DNA from: UBA1664 sp964350795
Lineage (GTDB): Bacteria > Pseudomonadota > Alphaproteobacteria > Micavibrionales > UBA1664
Reading direction: 5' to 3'
DNA length: 64,000 nucleotides
Assembly: GCA_964350795.1 (NCBI GenBank)
Contig: CAYGLI010000001.1
Coordinates: forward strand, 4,163 to 68,162
The notes below the pieces were generated by a model that worked only from the letters and a program-made list of their open reading frames with translations, did not search any database and was not told where the DNA came from. Shown in pieces: positions 34,518-44,081 of this stretch; position 1 is the stretch's first letter; every line of letters starts with the position of its first letter. Position numbers and translations under genes: made by a program.

Positions 34518-35491
34518 ATGGCAGTAACTGATGAAAAGCTTTTATATTTCGGCGCACAAGAAGGATTTGTGCGTGTTAACCGTTCAAAGTACAAAAAAGG
34601 ACTTGTTGGGCGTTTGACTGATGCGGATGTAACGCATGCTAAAAATAAAGGTTTTTTTGATACAAGAGATTTTCAATTATTATTTCAACGCGAAAAATTA
34701 AATCGATTGCAATCTCGATTTGATGGCGCAAACAGCTTTGATGATGATTTGGGTGAATTAACANNNNNNNNNNTGCGGTGCAAATTAGAAATTATTTCAC
34801 TCAAGAGCGAGCCTCAAAACAATATTATCGAGATGAATTTTTGGAATTAGCAAAAAATATCACTCGTGTTCATGACCGAGAGTGGAAAAAGGATAATGTG
34901 TCAAAGTCCATGGATTATCGAGAAAGTGTAACTCCCTTTGTAGGAATGCACGCCACGGCATTAAGTGCAATTTTTTGTCATCAATATATGGCGCAAAATT
35001 TAGAAAATGCGAAAAAGATTGTTTTGTTTATGGATGAAATTCAAAAAGATGGATTACCATCTTATAAGTCATTGTACGCGATTCCATCACTTTATCGAAG
35101 CAATGAAATGAGAGCTGTCACAAGTATACCGTTGAGCCTTGTGCGTTTTCAAGACACGCCTGAGTTTGGAAAATTTTTATTTGAAGTTGAATCCCCATTT
35201 TTTGAAGGATTTATTCGTGGTTGCACAAGTGAGATGAACAGCCAAATGAGCAAAATTGAATATCAAGAAGATGCAATGGATGAGGGCGATCATAGTATTT
35301 TAGCGATTATATCAAGTTTTAAAACCTTTCTAGAGGGCATTGATAAAACTAGCGAACTTATTGAGAAATCTGTTGATGAAATTAGATGTAGGCAGGGTAG
35401 GTTTATAGCCGTCCTTGATAGAGAACAATCATATTTAGACGCCAAGCGTCAACGGCTCAATAGCGCGCTTTCTGGTTGTCGTCCGACCTAA
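34518..35491 (+). CDS. Hypothetical protein interrupted by assembly gap
   Basis: I do not recognise this protein. An ATG at 34518 opens a frame of about 80 residues (starting MAVTDEKLLYFGAQEGFVRV) that runs into ten Ns. After the gap an open frame, shifted by two relative to the first, continues to TAA at 35491. Because the true gap length is unknown, the shift is expected and one gene is the simplest reading. The second part is soluble, helical and moderately charged, with no membrane segment or clear motif. The coordinates span the whole; the real length is undetermined. Confidence 0.6.
34764..34773. other. Assembly gap (10 N)
   Basis: Ten consecutive ambiguous bases mark a scaffold join of unknown true length inside a coding region. 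Confidence 0.99.
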
Positions 35492-36714
35492 CGCTCGCTA
35501 ACTTGCATTTGGAAACTGGTGGGGGCTTGGTCGATGATGGCGGTGCGGCCTGCGCCTGTGATTTTATGGACGGCGAGGCCGCGTTCGGCCAATCCATTTG
35601 ATTGAAATCTGAAAATGCCATCAATTCCTGCAAATCCATTCGGGTTCATCAATGCATTGCGGCCAATAAATTGATTGTTTTGGCGGAGCAAGACAATCGA
35701 TAACGCCGTGGCGTCATAGGCCAGCGAGGCCAAGCGTTTAGGGTTTTGCCCATAAACGGATCGATATTGACGCTCAAAATTCGTGCGTTGTTGAAGGGCA
35801 GGGGCGGCGTATAACGCGCCCTGCATTAATTGGTTGGACTGAATTGACCGATCATCCCATAGACCAGCCCCCAACCATGTGATCATATTTGCACCCAATC
35901 CATTATCGGTTAAGGCCGATGTGAGTGTGTGGAGTTGTGGGTTTCCAACAGGCATAAAAATGGCATCAAATTGGCCTCGTTTTGCCGATAACGTGCCTGC
36001 GATTTGGTTGGCCATTGCGGGTGTTTGGAAATTGATTTTATTGGTAATACGTAACCCTTCGGTGCGTGCGGTTTGTTCAAACGCGCTAATCACGGCATTC
36101 GCATATTGATTGTTCGGGTTGATAATCACGACACGGTTTAGGCCAGATTGACGGGCATATTGCGCCATGCGCTTCCCTTGGTCATAGGGCAATATACCAA
36201 GCGTCATAACGTTATTGCCGACCTTTGTGCTGTCGGTTGTAAATCCAACAATTTGTAAATTATGTTGGCGTGCACTTATGCCCGCGGCCTCAACATTGTT
36301 GGCCAATAGGGGGCCTAGAATTAATTTTGCACCTTGGGCGGCGGCTTGTGAAACGGCCTGTGACGCGCCTGTTGTTGTGCCTTTTGTATCAAAAGGCAAT
36401 AATTCAAAACCATCATCATTGATATCAAATAACGCCAATTGCGCGGCATCGAGCATGGATTTCCCAACGGCGACATGTTGCCCCGATAATGGTAATAAAA
36501 TTGCAACCTTACCGTTGGCGGAAGATGTGGATGTTGGCGCAACCATTGTGCCATCCGACATATTTTGATCGCGCGCCACGGGCATCATTCGGCCGTCATT
36601 TGTAATGGTTGCACTGTTGTACGGTTCAAACGGTGATGTCCTCACTCCCATATTTTGCATGCCACAGGCAGTTAAGAAAATAACAATCAAAAAAATAAAA
36701 CTGGTGCGAAACAT
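35488..36714 (-). CDS. LpoA-like penicillin-binding protein activator (lipoprotein)
   Basis: This probable outer-membrane lipoprotein has a periplasmic-binding-protein fold and resembles the C-domain of LpoA, which stimulates PBP1A. The 408-residue protein has a lipobox (FLTACG, cysteine at residue 17) and then VAILLPLSGQHVAVGKSMLDAAQLAL, typical of the family and of ABC leucine-binding proteins. It lacks the LpoA N-domain. The position divergent from rsmI, with yraN and a BON lipoprotein beyond, parallels the E. coli yraL-lpoA-yraN-yraP region, which supports this role over amino-acid transport. Confidence 0.85.
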   Translation of the reverse strand: MFRTSFIFLIVIFLTACGMQNMGVRTSPFEPYNSATITNDGRMMPVARDQNMSDGTMVAPTSTSSANGKVAILLPLSGQHVAVGKSMLDAAQLALFDINDDGFELLPFDTKGTTTGASQAVSQAAAQGAKLILGPLLANNVEAAGISARQHNLQIVGFTTDSTKVGNNVMTLGILPYDQGKRMAQYARQSGLNRVVIINPNNQYANAVISAFEQTARTEGLRITNKINFQTPAMANQIAGTLSAKRGQFDAIFMPVGNPQLHTLTSALTDNGLGANMITWLGAGLWDDRSIQSNQLMQGALYAAPALQQRTNFERQYRSVYGQNPKRLASLAYDATALSIVLLRQNNQFIGRNALMNPNGFAGIDGIFRFQSNGLAERGLAVHKITGAGRTAIIDQAPTSFQMQVSER

Positions 36715-36741
36715 GTGCGTTGCCTTTATGGTATTTTTATT

Positions 36742-37617
36742 ATGAGTGACATTAAAACATTAACCATCCGAAATCCAGAGGAAAGCCATCTTTGTTCAGG
36801 GCTTTATATCGTGCCAACACCCATTGGAAATTTGCGTGATATGACGTTGCGGGCATTGGATGTTTTAAACGCCGCGGATGTGATTGTGTGCGAGGATAGC
36901 CGCGTGACGGGAAAATTGCTCAAGGCCTATAACATTCAAAATAAAAAGAAAATTATTTATAACGATCATGCCGATGATGCGATGAAAAATAATATCATGG
37001 GCATGGTGGCGGATAAAATTGTTGCCTTGGTGAGTGATGCTGGAACGCCCCTCATTTCCGATCCGGGGTATAAATTGGTGCGTGATTGTATTGGGGCTGG
37101 ATACTTTGTCACGGCATTGCCTGGTGCAAATGCCATTTTACCCGCCATTCAATTATCAACATTACCAAGCGATCATTTCACCTTTGTTGGGTTTTTACCA
37201 TCCAAGGATAAGGGCGTTCGCGATGTTTTGGTGCGATACCTAAATGTGCCAGAAACATGCGTTTTTTATGAATCCCCTAATCGGATTGAAAAAACATTAA
37301 ACATTATCAATGACGTTATGGGTGATAGGCAAATTGCCGTCGTGCGTGAAATTTCAAAATTATATGAACAGGCATTGCATGGTAGCGCGTCAGAGATTTT
37401 GACAATCATGGCCAACAAACCCCTCAAAGGTGAAATTGTGATTGTGATAAATGGCGCTGGCGAAATAGATGAGGATTTTGATATTGATGATTTAATTCGT
37501 AATTCAATCGCCAAGGGACAATCGATGAAGGATTTATCAACCGAGATTGCGTCAGTCACAGGCATCAAGAAAAAAGAGATTTATAACCGTGCGCTCGATA
37601 TTCAAAAACACTTATAA
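36742..37617 (+). CDS. rsmI: 16S rRNA (cytidine1402-2'-O)-methyltransferase
   Basis: This is a SAM-dependent methyltransferase for C1402 in the ribosomal P site. From the ATG at 36742 it is 291 residues. Family motifs are GLYIVPTPIGNLRDMTLRAL, the VCEDSRVTGKLL segment, LVSDAGTPLISDPGYKLV and the ALPGANAILPAIQLS loop. The longer frame from 36715 adds nine residues and abuts the divergent lpoA-like start, so I prefer 36742. The 3' end overlaps yraN. Confidence 0.95.
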   Translation: MSDIKTLTIRNPEESHLCSGLYIVPTPIGNLRDMTLRALDVLNAADVIVCEDSRVTGKLLKAYNIQNKKKIIYNDHADDAMKNNIMGMVADKIVALVSDAGTPLISDPGYKLVRDCIGAGYFVTALPGANAILPAIQLSTLPSDHFTFVGFLPSKDKGVRDVLVRYLNVPETCVFYESPNRIEKTLNIINDVMGDRQIAVVREISKLYEQALHGSASEILTIMANKPLKGEIVIVINGAGEIDEDFDIDDLIRNSIAKGQSMKDLSTEIASVTGIKKKEIYNRALDIQKHL

Positions 37618-37939
37618 AAAAGGCGTGCTGGCGGAATATTATGCCGCGGCTTATTTAACGTTTAAGGGATATCGTATTGTGAATATGCGTTACAAAACCA
37701 AGGTTGGTGAGGTTGATATTATTGCCAAGCGCGGGCGAACCATTGCCTTTATTGAGGTGAAAATGCGAAAGAGTGAGGAGGACGCCAAATACGCCGTTCA
37801 TCCAAGATCCCAATCACGAATAAGGCGCGCCGCCGAATATTTTTTGTTGGGTCAGGTGTATGAATCAAATATCATGCGATTTGACGTGATAACGATCCAT
37901 TCAAATTATATTATAAGGCACATCAAAAATGCGTTCTAA
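37589..37939 (+). CDS. yraN: YraN family (UPF0102) endonuclease-like protein
   Basis: This small protein has a restriction-endonuclease-like fold. Motifs seen are GVLAEYYAAAYLTFKGYRIV, the VGEVDIIAKRG segment with its conserved acidic residues, and IAFIEVKMRK. The frame can be opened upstream at TTG 37547, but the GTG at 37589 has AAAAGAG just before it and gives the usual length (116 residues). It overlaps rsmI by 29 bases and the next gene by 11. The cellular function is still poorly defined, but association with rsmI is very common. Confidence 0.9.
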   Translation: MRSIFKNTYKKGVLAEYYAAAYLTFKGYRIVNMRYKTKVGEVDIIAKRGRTIAFIEVKMRKSEEDAKYAVHPRSQSRIRRAAEYFLLGQVYESNIMRFDVITIHSNYIIRHIKNAF

Positions 37940-38675
37940 ATTTTTATCTATTGTAACAGTTGGGCTATCTCTAATGGCTTTAAATGCCTGCACGGTTTTA
38001 GGGGTTGCAACAACGGCGGGGGCAGTTGGTGGCATTGCCGCAGCGCGCGAAGGTGGCCTAACACAGGCGGCAATTGATGCGCGTATTGCATTGGAGATTA
38101 ACGATTTGTGGTTCAAATATGATACAGACGCTTTCTTAAAGTTAAATATGACGGTCGAACAAGGGCGCGTTTTGGTCACGGGTGTTGTGCAAAACCCAGA
38201 CCAACGTGTTGAGGCCGTGCGTTTGGCGTGGCAACCAAGCGGTGTTGTTCAGGTGATTAATGAGGTTCGTGTTGCAAATAGTGAGGGTATAACAGGATTT
38301 GCAAGGGATAGTTGGATTACAGGAAAACTTAGAACAAAATTGATTTTTGACCGTGATGTTCAATCAATCAATTATACAATCGACACAGTTCAAGCCGTTG
38401 TTTATTTGATGGGAATTGCACAAGATCAGGCGGAATTAAACAAGGTGATTGCCTTGGCACGGGATACAGGATTTGTAAAAAATGTTGTGTCGTATGTGAA
38501 ATTGGCTGGCGCGCCAATAGAGGGCATAACGGAACCAATGATGAATCCTATACCTCTCAACACTCAACAAATATATGCCCCCACCCCATCAAGCCCGCCA
38601 ACCGATACATCCTATCAAGCGCAACCATTGGGTGATTTTCAGGATGCATATGATGACAGCAGTTTCCGCCCCTAA
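37929..38675 (+). CDS. BON-domain lipoprotein (DolP/YraP-like)
   Basis: This outer-membrane-associated lipoprotein has tandem BON domains. The 248-residue protein has a lipobox ending ALNAC (cysteine 21), a glycine/alanine-rich linker, a first BON at about residues 45-115 (VEQGRVLVTGVVQNPDQRVEAV) and a second at about 120-195 (TVQAVVYLMGIAQDQAELNKVI). The tail is proline/serine/threonine-rich. DolP supports outer-membrane integrity in E. coli and is encoded in the same yra neighbourhood, which fits here. It overlaps yraN at the start and the SirB1 gene at the end. Confidence 0.88.
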   Translation: MRSKFLSIVTVGLSLMALNACTVLGVATTAGAVGGIAAAREGGLTQAAIDARIALEINDLWFKYDTDAFLKLNMTVEQGRVLVTGVVQNPDQRVEAVRLAWQPSGVVQVINEVRVANSEGITGFARDSWITGKLRTKLIFDRDVQSINYTIDTVQAVVYLMGIAQDQAELNKVIALARDTGFVKNVVSYVKLAGAPIEGITEPMMNPIPLNTQQIYAPTPSSPPTDTSYQAQPLGDFQDAYDDSSFRP

Positions 38676-39531
38676 ACCGTCATTTGCAACTATAGATGGC
38701 GCGAAAATTCATCTCGTTGCCTTGGGTCAGAAGTTAGATTCAGAGATTGATTTGATTGAGGCGGGTTTTGCGCTGGCCTTGATTGAAAAACCAGATACAG
38801 ATATTCAAAAATACCGCACCTATATTAATGAATGCCATCATAAATTAAAAACGATATTTGATGATTTATGCGCGGTAGAAAACAGTGATGATACGCATGT
38901 CATGGCCAAGGCGTTGGCGCAATTTATGGCCGAAGACCAAGGATATTTGGGTGACGATATCCATTATGATGATTTCAAAAATATTAATTTGTTTGATGTG
39001 ATTGACCGTCGATTGGGATTGCCGATCACATTATGTATTTTGACGATTGGGTTTTGTCGGGCACAAGGATGGCAGGCGGATGGCATTAATTTCCCAGGAC
39101 ATTTTATTATGCGATTGGAAAAAGACGGCGAACGATTAATGATTGACCCATTCCAAGGGTGTAAGGTTTTAGAGGCCAAGGATTTACGCCTTATACTCAA
39201 ACGTATTATGGGTGAATATGCGGAATTATCGGCGGATTATTATAATGCCTGTCCCAATCGTGATATCATTCTCAGGCTGCAAAACAACAAAAAATATCGC
39301 CTGATTGATCAAGAACACTATCAAGATGCATTAGACGTTGTGGACGCAATGACATGGGTTGCACCTGATGATTACAGGTTATGTTTGGACAGTGCGGTTT
39401 TGCTGTCTCGTCTTGAGCAACCAATGGGCGCGATTGAGAATATAAAAAAATATATCAATCATGTCCAAGATCCCCATGATAAAGCCGAAGCAGAGCAGTT
39501 TTTGCATCAATTGCAAAATCAATTGAATTAG
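38650..39531 (+). CDS. SirB1/transglutaminase-like family protein with TPR-like C-terminus
   Basis: This 293-residue protein has the SirB1 N-domain: NLFDVIDRRLGLPITLCILTIGFC with the conserved cysteine environment, NFPGHFIMRL, and IDPFQGCKVL, resembling a transglutaminase-type Cys/His/Asp core. The last ~80 residues look like TPR repeats (YQDALDVVDAMTWVAP). The biochemical role is unknown. I place the start at the ATG 38650, which has AGGA six bases before it. ATGs at 38644 and 38653 are alternatives. It overlaps the BON gene by 26 bases. Confidence 0.85.
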   Translation: MMTAVSAPKPSFATIDGAKIHLVALGQKLDSEIDLIEAGFALALIEKPDTDIQKYRTYINECHHKLKTIFDDLCAVENSDDTHVMAKALAQFMAEDQGYLGDDIHYDDFKNINLFDVIDRRLGLPITLCILTIGFCRAQGWQADGINFPGHFIMRLEKDGERLMIDPFQGCKVLEAKDLRLILKRIMGEYAELSADYYNACPNRDIILRLQNNKKYRLIDQEHYQDALDVVDAMTWVAPDDYRLCLDSAVLLSRLEQPMGAIENIKKYINHVQDPHDKAEAEQFLHQLQNQLN

Positions 39532-39591
39532 ATATTGCCCTCTATATCAAAACTCCCTGCCACAATAATGCCTTAAGATTCCCCTTGAATA

Positions 39592-39608
39592 TACAATGTG
39601 ATTGTATC
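39592..39608. promoter_or_regulatory. Palindrome ATACAAT-GTG-ATTGTAT upstream of pal
   Basis: This 17-base palindrome lies 35 bases before the pal ATG. A TTGAAT just left of it and CATTGT just right are weak -35/-10 candidates spaced exactly by the palindrome. It may be a regulator-binding site for the pal-cpoB-tilS-ftsH run. Confidence 0.35.
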
Positions 39609-39642
39609 ATTGTTGTGTCATTCTTAACAAAAGGAGTTTCAA

Positions 39643-40197
39643 ATGCGTCTAAATCTTTTAATTGCTGTCTCTGCGCTATCATTGTCTTTGGCGGCGTGTT
39701 CGTCCAAGGATGAGCTAAACCCATACGGGGATGAATTATTCCCGAATGAGCAACCAAATATTTCAACAATGGATCAAAATGTTCCAGGTATGCCTGTTCA
39801 GGGTTTTGATGCAACAGGCGGAAATTTTGGTTCTGCGATACCTGGATCACAAGATGATTTGGCCGTAAACGTTGGTGATCGTGTATTTTTTGGCTATGAC
39901 AGCTTTACATTAACACCAGAGGCAATTTCTCAGCTTGAATTACAAGCGCAATGGTTGCGTCAATATCCATCTGTGAATGTAATTGTTGAGGGGCACGCCG
40001 ATGAACGCGGAACACGTGAATATAACTTGGCCTTGGGTGATCGTCGTGCAAATGCCGCGAAAAACTACCTTGTGTCACTTGGAATTTCGCCAAACCGTGT
40101 TCAAACAATTTCATATGGTAAGGAACGCCCTGAGATGTTGGGATCAAATGCCGAGAGCTGGGCGAAAAACCGTCGCTCTGTAACCGTTGTTCAATAA
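39643..40197 (+). CDS. pal: Peptidoglycan-associated lipoprotein Pal
   Basis: This outer-membrane lipoprotein of the Tol-Pal system binds peptidoglycan and supports envelope constriction. The 184-residue protein has a lipobox (SLAACS, cysteine 19), a disordered linker rich in Asn/Pro/Gly, and an OmpA-type domain from about residue 75 with VEGHADERGTREYNLALGDRRA and RRSVTVV. An AGGAG ribosome site precedes the ATG. It is followed six bases later by cpoB. The tolQRAB genes are not in the window. Confidence 0.96.
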   Translation: MRLNLLIAVSALSLSLAACSSKDELNPYGDELFPNEQPNISTMDQNVPGMPVQGFDATGGNFGSAIPGSQDDLAVNVGDRVFFGYDSFTLTPEAISQLELQAQWLRQYPSVNVIVEGHADERGTREYNLALGDRRANAAKNYLVSLGISPNRVQTISYGKERPEMLGSNAESWAKNRRSVTVVQ

Positions 40198-40203
40198 GGT
40201 CAA

Positions 40204-41025
40204 ATGATAAACTTATTGAAATATAGCTTTTACGCAGGTGTGGTCATGATGATGGTCTCACCTGTTTTTGCTCAAAATATCAATTCGGTTGAGGCGCGCC
40301 TTGACCGGATGGAGCGTGAGATGAATACGTTGAGCCGTTCTGTGTTCCGTGGTGATGTTCCACCACCAACAATGCAGGTTCAAAATTCTGGATCGTCAAA
40401 TACCGCTGCAATGGAATTACGGTTAAACCAATTAGAAGACCAAATTCGCCGTATGACAGGCATGATTGAGGAAAATAGTTTCCGCCTCCGTAAATTAGAA
40501 ACAACTGGTGTTTCCTCGCAGGCCAATACACAACCTCAACAATTAAATCAATTTGTACCAGAACCATCAATCGACAATTCACCGTTGGTTGTTGATAATT
40601 CACCGTATCAATTGGGCACAATTAATAACACGGGCACCAGCCCTGCCGGGTTGTATGACGAGGCATTTGGGTATTTACAGGTCAATGATTATGCATCGGC
40701 ACAGGATAGTTTTGAGAGATTTATTGCGGCGTACCCTGACCATTCATTGGTGGCCAATTCGAAATATTGGTTGGGCGAAACCTTTTACGCTCGTAATGAT
40801 TATCAGGCGGCATCACAATCATTTGCCCGCGCATTTAAGGATCATCCTGATGGACAAAAGGCACCTGACACATTGTTGAAATTGGCCATGTCATTAAAGG
40901 CGCAAGACATGAACACCGAGGCATGTTTGACATTGGATGAATTATCAAAACGATTCCCCAATGCGCCATCATCCGTGACAACCAAAGCATCGGAAGAGCG
41001 TGCATCTTATGGATGTGACGCCTAA
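40204..41025 (+). CDS. cpoB: Cell division coordinator CpoB (YbgF)
   Basis: This periplasmic Tol-Pal partner coordinates PBP1B with outer-membrane constriction. The 273-residue protein has a signal peptide (about residues 1-24, ending VFAQ), an N-terminal coiled-coil trimerisation region (MELRLNQLEDQIRRMTGMIE), a Gln/Pro/Asn linker, and three C-terminal TPR repeats (YDEAFGYLQVNDYASAQDSF and following). It lies between pal and tilS. Its last 26 bases overlap tilS. Confidence 0.94.
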   Translation: MINLLKYSFYAGVVMMMVSPVFAQNINSVEARLDRMEREMNTLSRSVFRGDVPPPTMQVQNSGSSNTAAMELRLNQLEDQIRRMTGMIEENSFRLRKLETTGVSSQANTQPQQLNQFVPEPSIDNSPLVVDNSPYQLGTINNTGTSPAGLYDEAFGYLQVNDYASAQDSFERFIAAYPDHSLVANSKYWLGETFYARNDYQAASQSFARAFKDHPDGQKAPDTLLKLAMSLKAQDMNTEACLTLDELSKRFPNAPSSVTTKASEERASYGCDA

Positions 41026-41947
41026 TTTAAACTTTAACATCCCTGATGATCAAAAACATATCGCCGTTGGCCTGTCTGGTGGCGGTGATTCAATGGCTTT
41101 GGCACATATGATTTGTGCGTGGGCAGTTGAAAATAATCGCCATATTCATCTGTTGAGCCTTAATCATAACTTGCGCGATGATGCCAAAATCGAGGCATCA
41201 CAAATTGCCGCATGGGTTGATGATTTTCCAAACAGTAAACACCACATTTTAACATGGAATTTTGATGAAAAACCTGATACTGCGGTGATGGAACGGGCAC
41301 GCAACGCGCGGTATGATTTAATGACGAATTATTGTAATAAACATGATATTCAAACATTGTGTATTGCCCATCACGCAGATGATCAATTAGAAACATTTAT
41401 GTTTCGGCTGGCCAAAGGATCAGGGTTGGATGGCCTAACGGGGATGAATGAATGGTCCGAAATTAATGACGTTCAAATATACCGTCCTTTATTACAACAC
41501 ACACATCAAGATTTAATAGATTATTGCAAAACGCATCACTTAAGTTGGATTGAAGACCCATCAAACAAGGATGAAAAATACGCACGGCCAAGATTGCGTA
41601 AGGCATTAGAGGCGGAGGGATTTGATACAAGACGATTTGCAAAAACATGCGAGCGTTTATCCCGCGCACAGAACGCGTTGGATTGGATGGTTGATGATTT
41701 CATTACAAAATATTGGGGTGAAAATTCAAATTTTCAAATGTTAAAATCCTATCCATTAGATATTCAAATTCGCGTTCTTCAAAAAATTATTGCGCGTGTT
41801 GGTGATGTTAAGCATTCCTACCCGCCAAAATTAGAGAGGGTAGAGGATATCATCGCCACAATAAAACCATCGCAATCCGCCACATTGCATGGATGTGTAT
41901 TAAGCCTTTCAAAAGATGGAAACACCCTTGAAATCAAAAGGTCATAA
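41000..41947 (+). CDS. tilS: tRNA(Ile)-lysidine synthase
   Basis: This enzyme converts C34 of tRNA-Ile(CAU) to lysidine, switching it to read AUA. The 315-residue protein has the PP-loop motif VGLSGGGDSMALAHM near residues 23-37 and the LSLNHNLRDDAKIEA and IAHHADDQLETF segments. It is short, ending soon after the central domain, as in several alphaproteobacteria that lack the long C-terminal tRNA-binding extension. The ATG at 41009 (MDVTPN) is an alternative start. The pal-cpoB-tilS-ftsH order is typical of the class. Confidence 0.93.
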   Translation: MHLMDVTPNLNFNIPDDQKHIAVGLSGGGDSMALAHMICAWAVENNRHIHLLSLNHNLRDDAKIEASQIAAWVDDFPNSKHHILTWNFDEKPDTAVMERARNARYDLMTNYCNKHDIQTLCIAHHADDQLETFMFRLAKGSGLDGLTGMNEWSEINDVQIYRPLLQHTHQDLIDYCKTHHLSWIEDPSNKDEKYARPRLRKALEAEGFDTRRFAKTCERLSRAQNALDWMVDDFITKYWGENSNFQMLKSYPLDIQIRVLQKIIARVGDVKHSYPPKLERVEDIIATIKPSQSATLHGCVLSLSKDGNTLEIKRS

Positions 41948-41981
41948 GCCTATTATCACCCTATAAAATAAAGGAAAAATA

Positions 41982-43940
41982 ATGAATCAAACTGGACGGA
42001 ATATTTTAACGTGGGTGGCTATCGGTTTCTTGCTGATATTTTTTTACAACAGCTTTATGCAAGGGCAGGGTGGTTTTGGCCCTCAACCTCAAGAAATATC
42101 CTACAGCGAGTTCATGAATAACGCTAAATCTGACATGATTCAAAATGTCACGGTAAAGGGGCAAAATGTCACTGGTGATTTTGTTGACGGCACATCCTTT
42201 AAAACATTTATGCCCGCAGGCGAAAATATTGTTGAGCGATTAGAAACCACAAATGTTGAAATTAAAGCAGAAGATAATACCCAAGAATTAAGCCTGATTG
42301 GCGTTCTTTTGTCATGGTTCCCAATGCTATTATTGATCGGTGTTTGGATTTTCTTTATGAAGAAAATGAATGGTGGCGGCGGCGCAGGTGGTGGCGGAAA
42401 CCCGTTTACGTTCGGAAAATCAAAGGCGAAATTATTAAGTGAAAATACAAAAAAAGTCACATTCGCCGATGTCGCGGGTATTGACGAGGCCAAAGAAGAA
42501 TTAGAGGAAATTGTTGAGTTTCTAAAAGACCCTAAAAAATTCCAACGCTTGGGCGGTAAAATTCCAAAGGGTGCATTGCTTGTTGGCCCTCCGGGAACAG
42601 GTAAAACATTAACTGCGCGTGCCGTTGCGGGTGAGGCGGCGGTGCCGTTTTTCTCAATCTCTGGGTCAGATTTTGTTGAAATGTTTGTTGGTGTTGGGGC
42701 ATCACGTGTGCGTGACATGTTTGAACAAGGTAAGAAAAATGCGCCTTGTATCATCTTTATCGATGAAATTGATGCCGTTGGGCGTCGTCGTGGCGGTGGT
42801 CACGGTGGCGGTAACGATGAACGCGAACAAACATTAAACCAGATGTTGGTTGAAATGGATGGATTCGAAGCCTCCGAAGGTGTGATTATTATCGCCGCAA
42901 CCAACCGTCCAGATGTTCTTGACCCTGCGTTATTGCGTCCCGGTCGTTTTGACAGGCAGGTTCAAATTCCAAACCCTGATTTAAACGGTCGTAGAAAAAT
43001 TTTAGAGGTTCATTCCAAAGAAGTTCCCTTGGCGAAAAACGTAGATTTAACGATTCTTGCCCGTGGTACACCTGGTTTTTCAGGGGCGGATTTGGCGAAT
43101 TTAATTAACGAGGGCGCATTATTGGCCGCACGCCGTAACAAACGCGTTGTATCGCATCAGGATTTAGAGGATGCCAAGGATAAGGTGATGATGGGATCCG
43201 AACGTCGTTCGATGGTGATGTCCGATCAGGAAAAGAAATTAACCGCGTATCACGAGGCAGGCCACGCCATTATTGCAATTCATGAGGAGCATTCTGACCC
43301 AATTCATAAGGCAACAATCATTCCGCGTGGTCGTGCGCTTGGGATGGTGATGCGTTTGCCAGAGGAAGACCAATTATCACTAACACGGGCCAAACTGCAC
43401 GCTGATTTGGCCGTGGCAATGGGCGGACGTGTTGCCGAGGAATTGATTTTTGGTGCGGAAATGGTCACCACAGGTGCATCAGGCGACATTAAGCAGGCCA
43501 CGCACATGGCACGCAAAATGGTAACCGAATGGGGATTATCCGACAAAATTGGAATGATTGATTATGGTCAGGGCGAAACAAATTACCTTGGTCAGGCCAT
43601 GGGCGGTATGTCACATGTATCCGATGACATGGCGGCGTTGATTGATTCCGAGGTGAAACGGATTGTCCAAGATGGATATGACCGTGCCATGGCGCATTTG
43701 AAAAAACATGCAAAAGAATTAGAAGCCTTGGCGCAAGGGTTGTTGGAATATGAAACGCTTTCTGGTGATGAAATCAAGGAATTGTTGAAAACGGGTAAGG
43801 TTGACCGCTCCGCCGAAATTAACGCGGACAAAGGCGCGGCAAACGCCCCACGATCATCCGTGCCAAGCACAACGGCAAAACCAGCAGAAAAACCAAAGGC
43901 GAAAAAGAAGCCAGCACCGAAGAAAAAAAATGGTGAGTAG
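41982..43940 (+). CDS. ftsH: ATP-dependent zinc metalloprotease FtsH
   Basis: This membrane-bound AAA+ protease degrades misassembled membrane proteins and regulators. The 652-residue protein has two N-terminal membrane helices (about residues 7-25 and 108-125) around a periplasmic domain, Walker A G202-P-P-G-T-G-K-T, Walker B (IIFIDEIDA), the second region of homology (ATNRPDVLDPALLRPGRFD) and the zinc-binding H424-E-A-G-H428. The tail is Lys/Pro/Ala-rich. An AAGGA ribosome site is present. It ends the tol/pal-linked run. Confidence 0.97.
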   Translation: MNQTGRNILTWVAIGFLLIFFYNSFMQGQGGFGPQPQEISYSEFMNNAKSDMIQNVTVKGQNVTGDFVDGTSFKTFMPAGENIVERLETTNVEIKAEDNTQELSLIGVLLSWFPMLLLIGVWIFFMKKMNGGGGAGGGGNPFTFGKSKAKLLSENTKKVTFADVAGIDEAKEELEEIVEFLKDPKKFQRLGGKIPKGALLVGPPGTGKTLTARAVAGEAAVPFFSISGSDFVEMFVGVGASRVRDMFEQGKKNAPCIIFIDEIDAVGRRRGGGHGGGNDEREQTLNQMLVEMDGFEASEGVIIIAATNRPDVLDPALLRPGRFDRQVQIPNPDLNGRRKILEVHSKEVPLAKNVDLTILARGTPGFSGADLANLINEGALLAARRNKRVVSHQDLEDAKDKVMMGSERRSMVMSDQEKKLTAYHEAGHAIIAIHEEHSDPIHKATIIPRGRALGMVMRLPEEDQLSLTRAKLHADLAVAMGGRVAEELIFGAEMVTTGASGDIKQATHMARKMVTEWGLSDKIGMIDYGQGETNYLGQAMGGMSHVSDDMAALIDSEVKRIVQDGYDRAMAHLKKHAKELEALAQGLLEYETLSGDEIKELLKTGKVDRSAEINADKGAANAPRSSVPSTTAKPAEKPKAKKKPAPKKKNGE

Positions 43941-43945
43941 GTAAG

Positions 43946-43976
43946 TTTTGAAACGCAAAGTCACGCGAAGTTTAAG
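43946..43976 (-). repeat. G/T-rich oriented short repeat, copy 4
   Basis: On the minus strand: CTTCGCGTGACTTTGCG then TTTCAAAA. It forms an inverted pair with copy 5 at 44082-44120. The ~105 bases between hold a start-less minus-strand open stretch encoding RILVERRRLYQIKLKIHGAH and eight more residues to a stop. Confidence 0.7.
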
Positions 43977-44081
43977 AAGAGTTTTTTTATTTACTCTCAA
44001 CTTCTTTCTGGGCATGCGCGCCATGAATTTTCAATTTGATTTGGTATAGCCTCCGTCTTTCGACAAGGATGCGTTTTAAAA

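Noticed and set aside
34518..35491. Frameshifted pseudogene
   Set aside because: The frame change coincides with a run of Ns of unknown true length, so it reflects the assembly gap.
35488..36714. Branched-chain amino-acid ABC transporter binding protein
   Set aside because: The lipobox and the rsmI/yraN/BON neighbourhood fit an LpoA-like activator better, and no ABC permease genes are present.
42140..42754. 204-residue minus-strand frame inside ftsH
   Set aside because: It is antisense to highly conserved FtsH Walker regions and is a codon-bias shadow.
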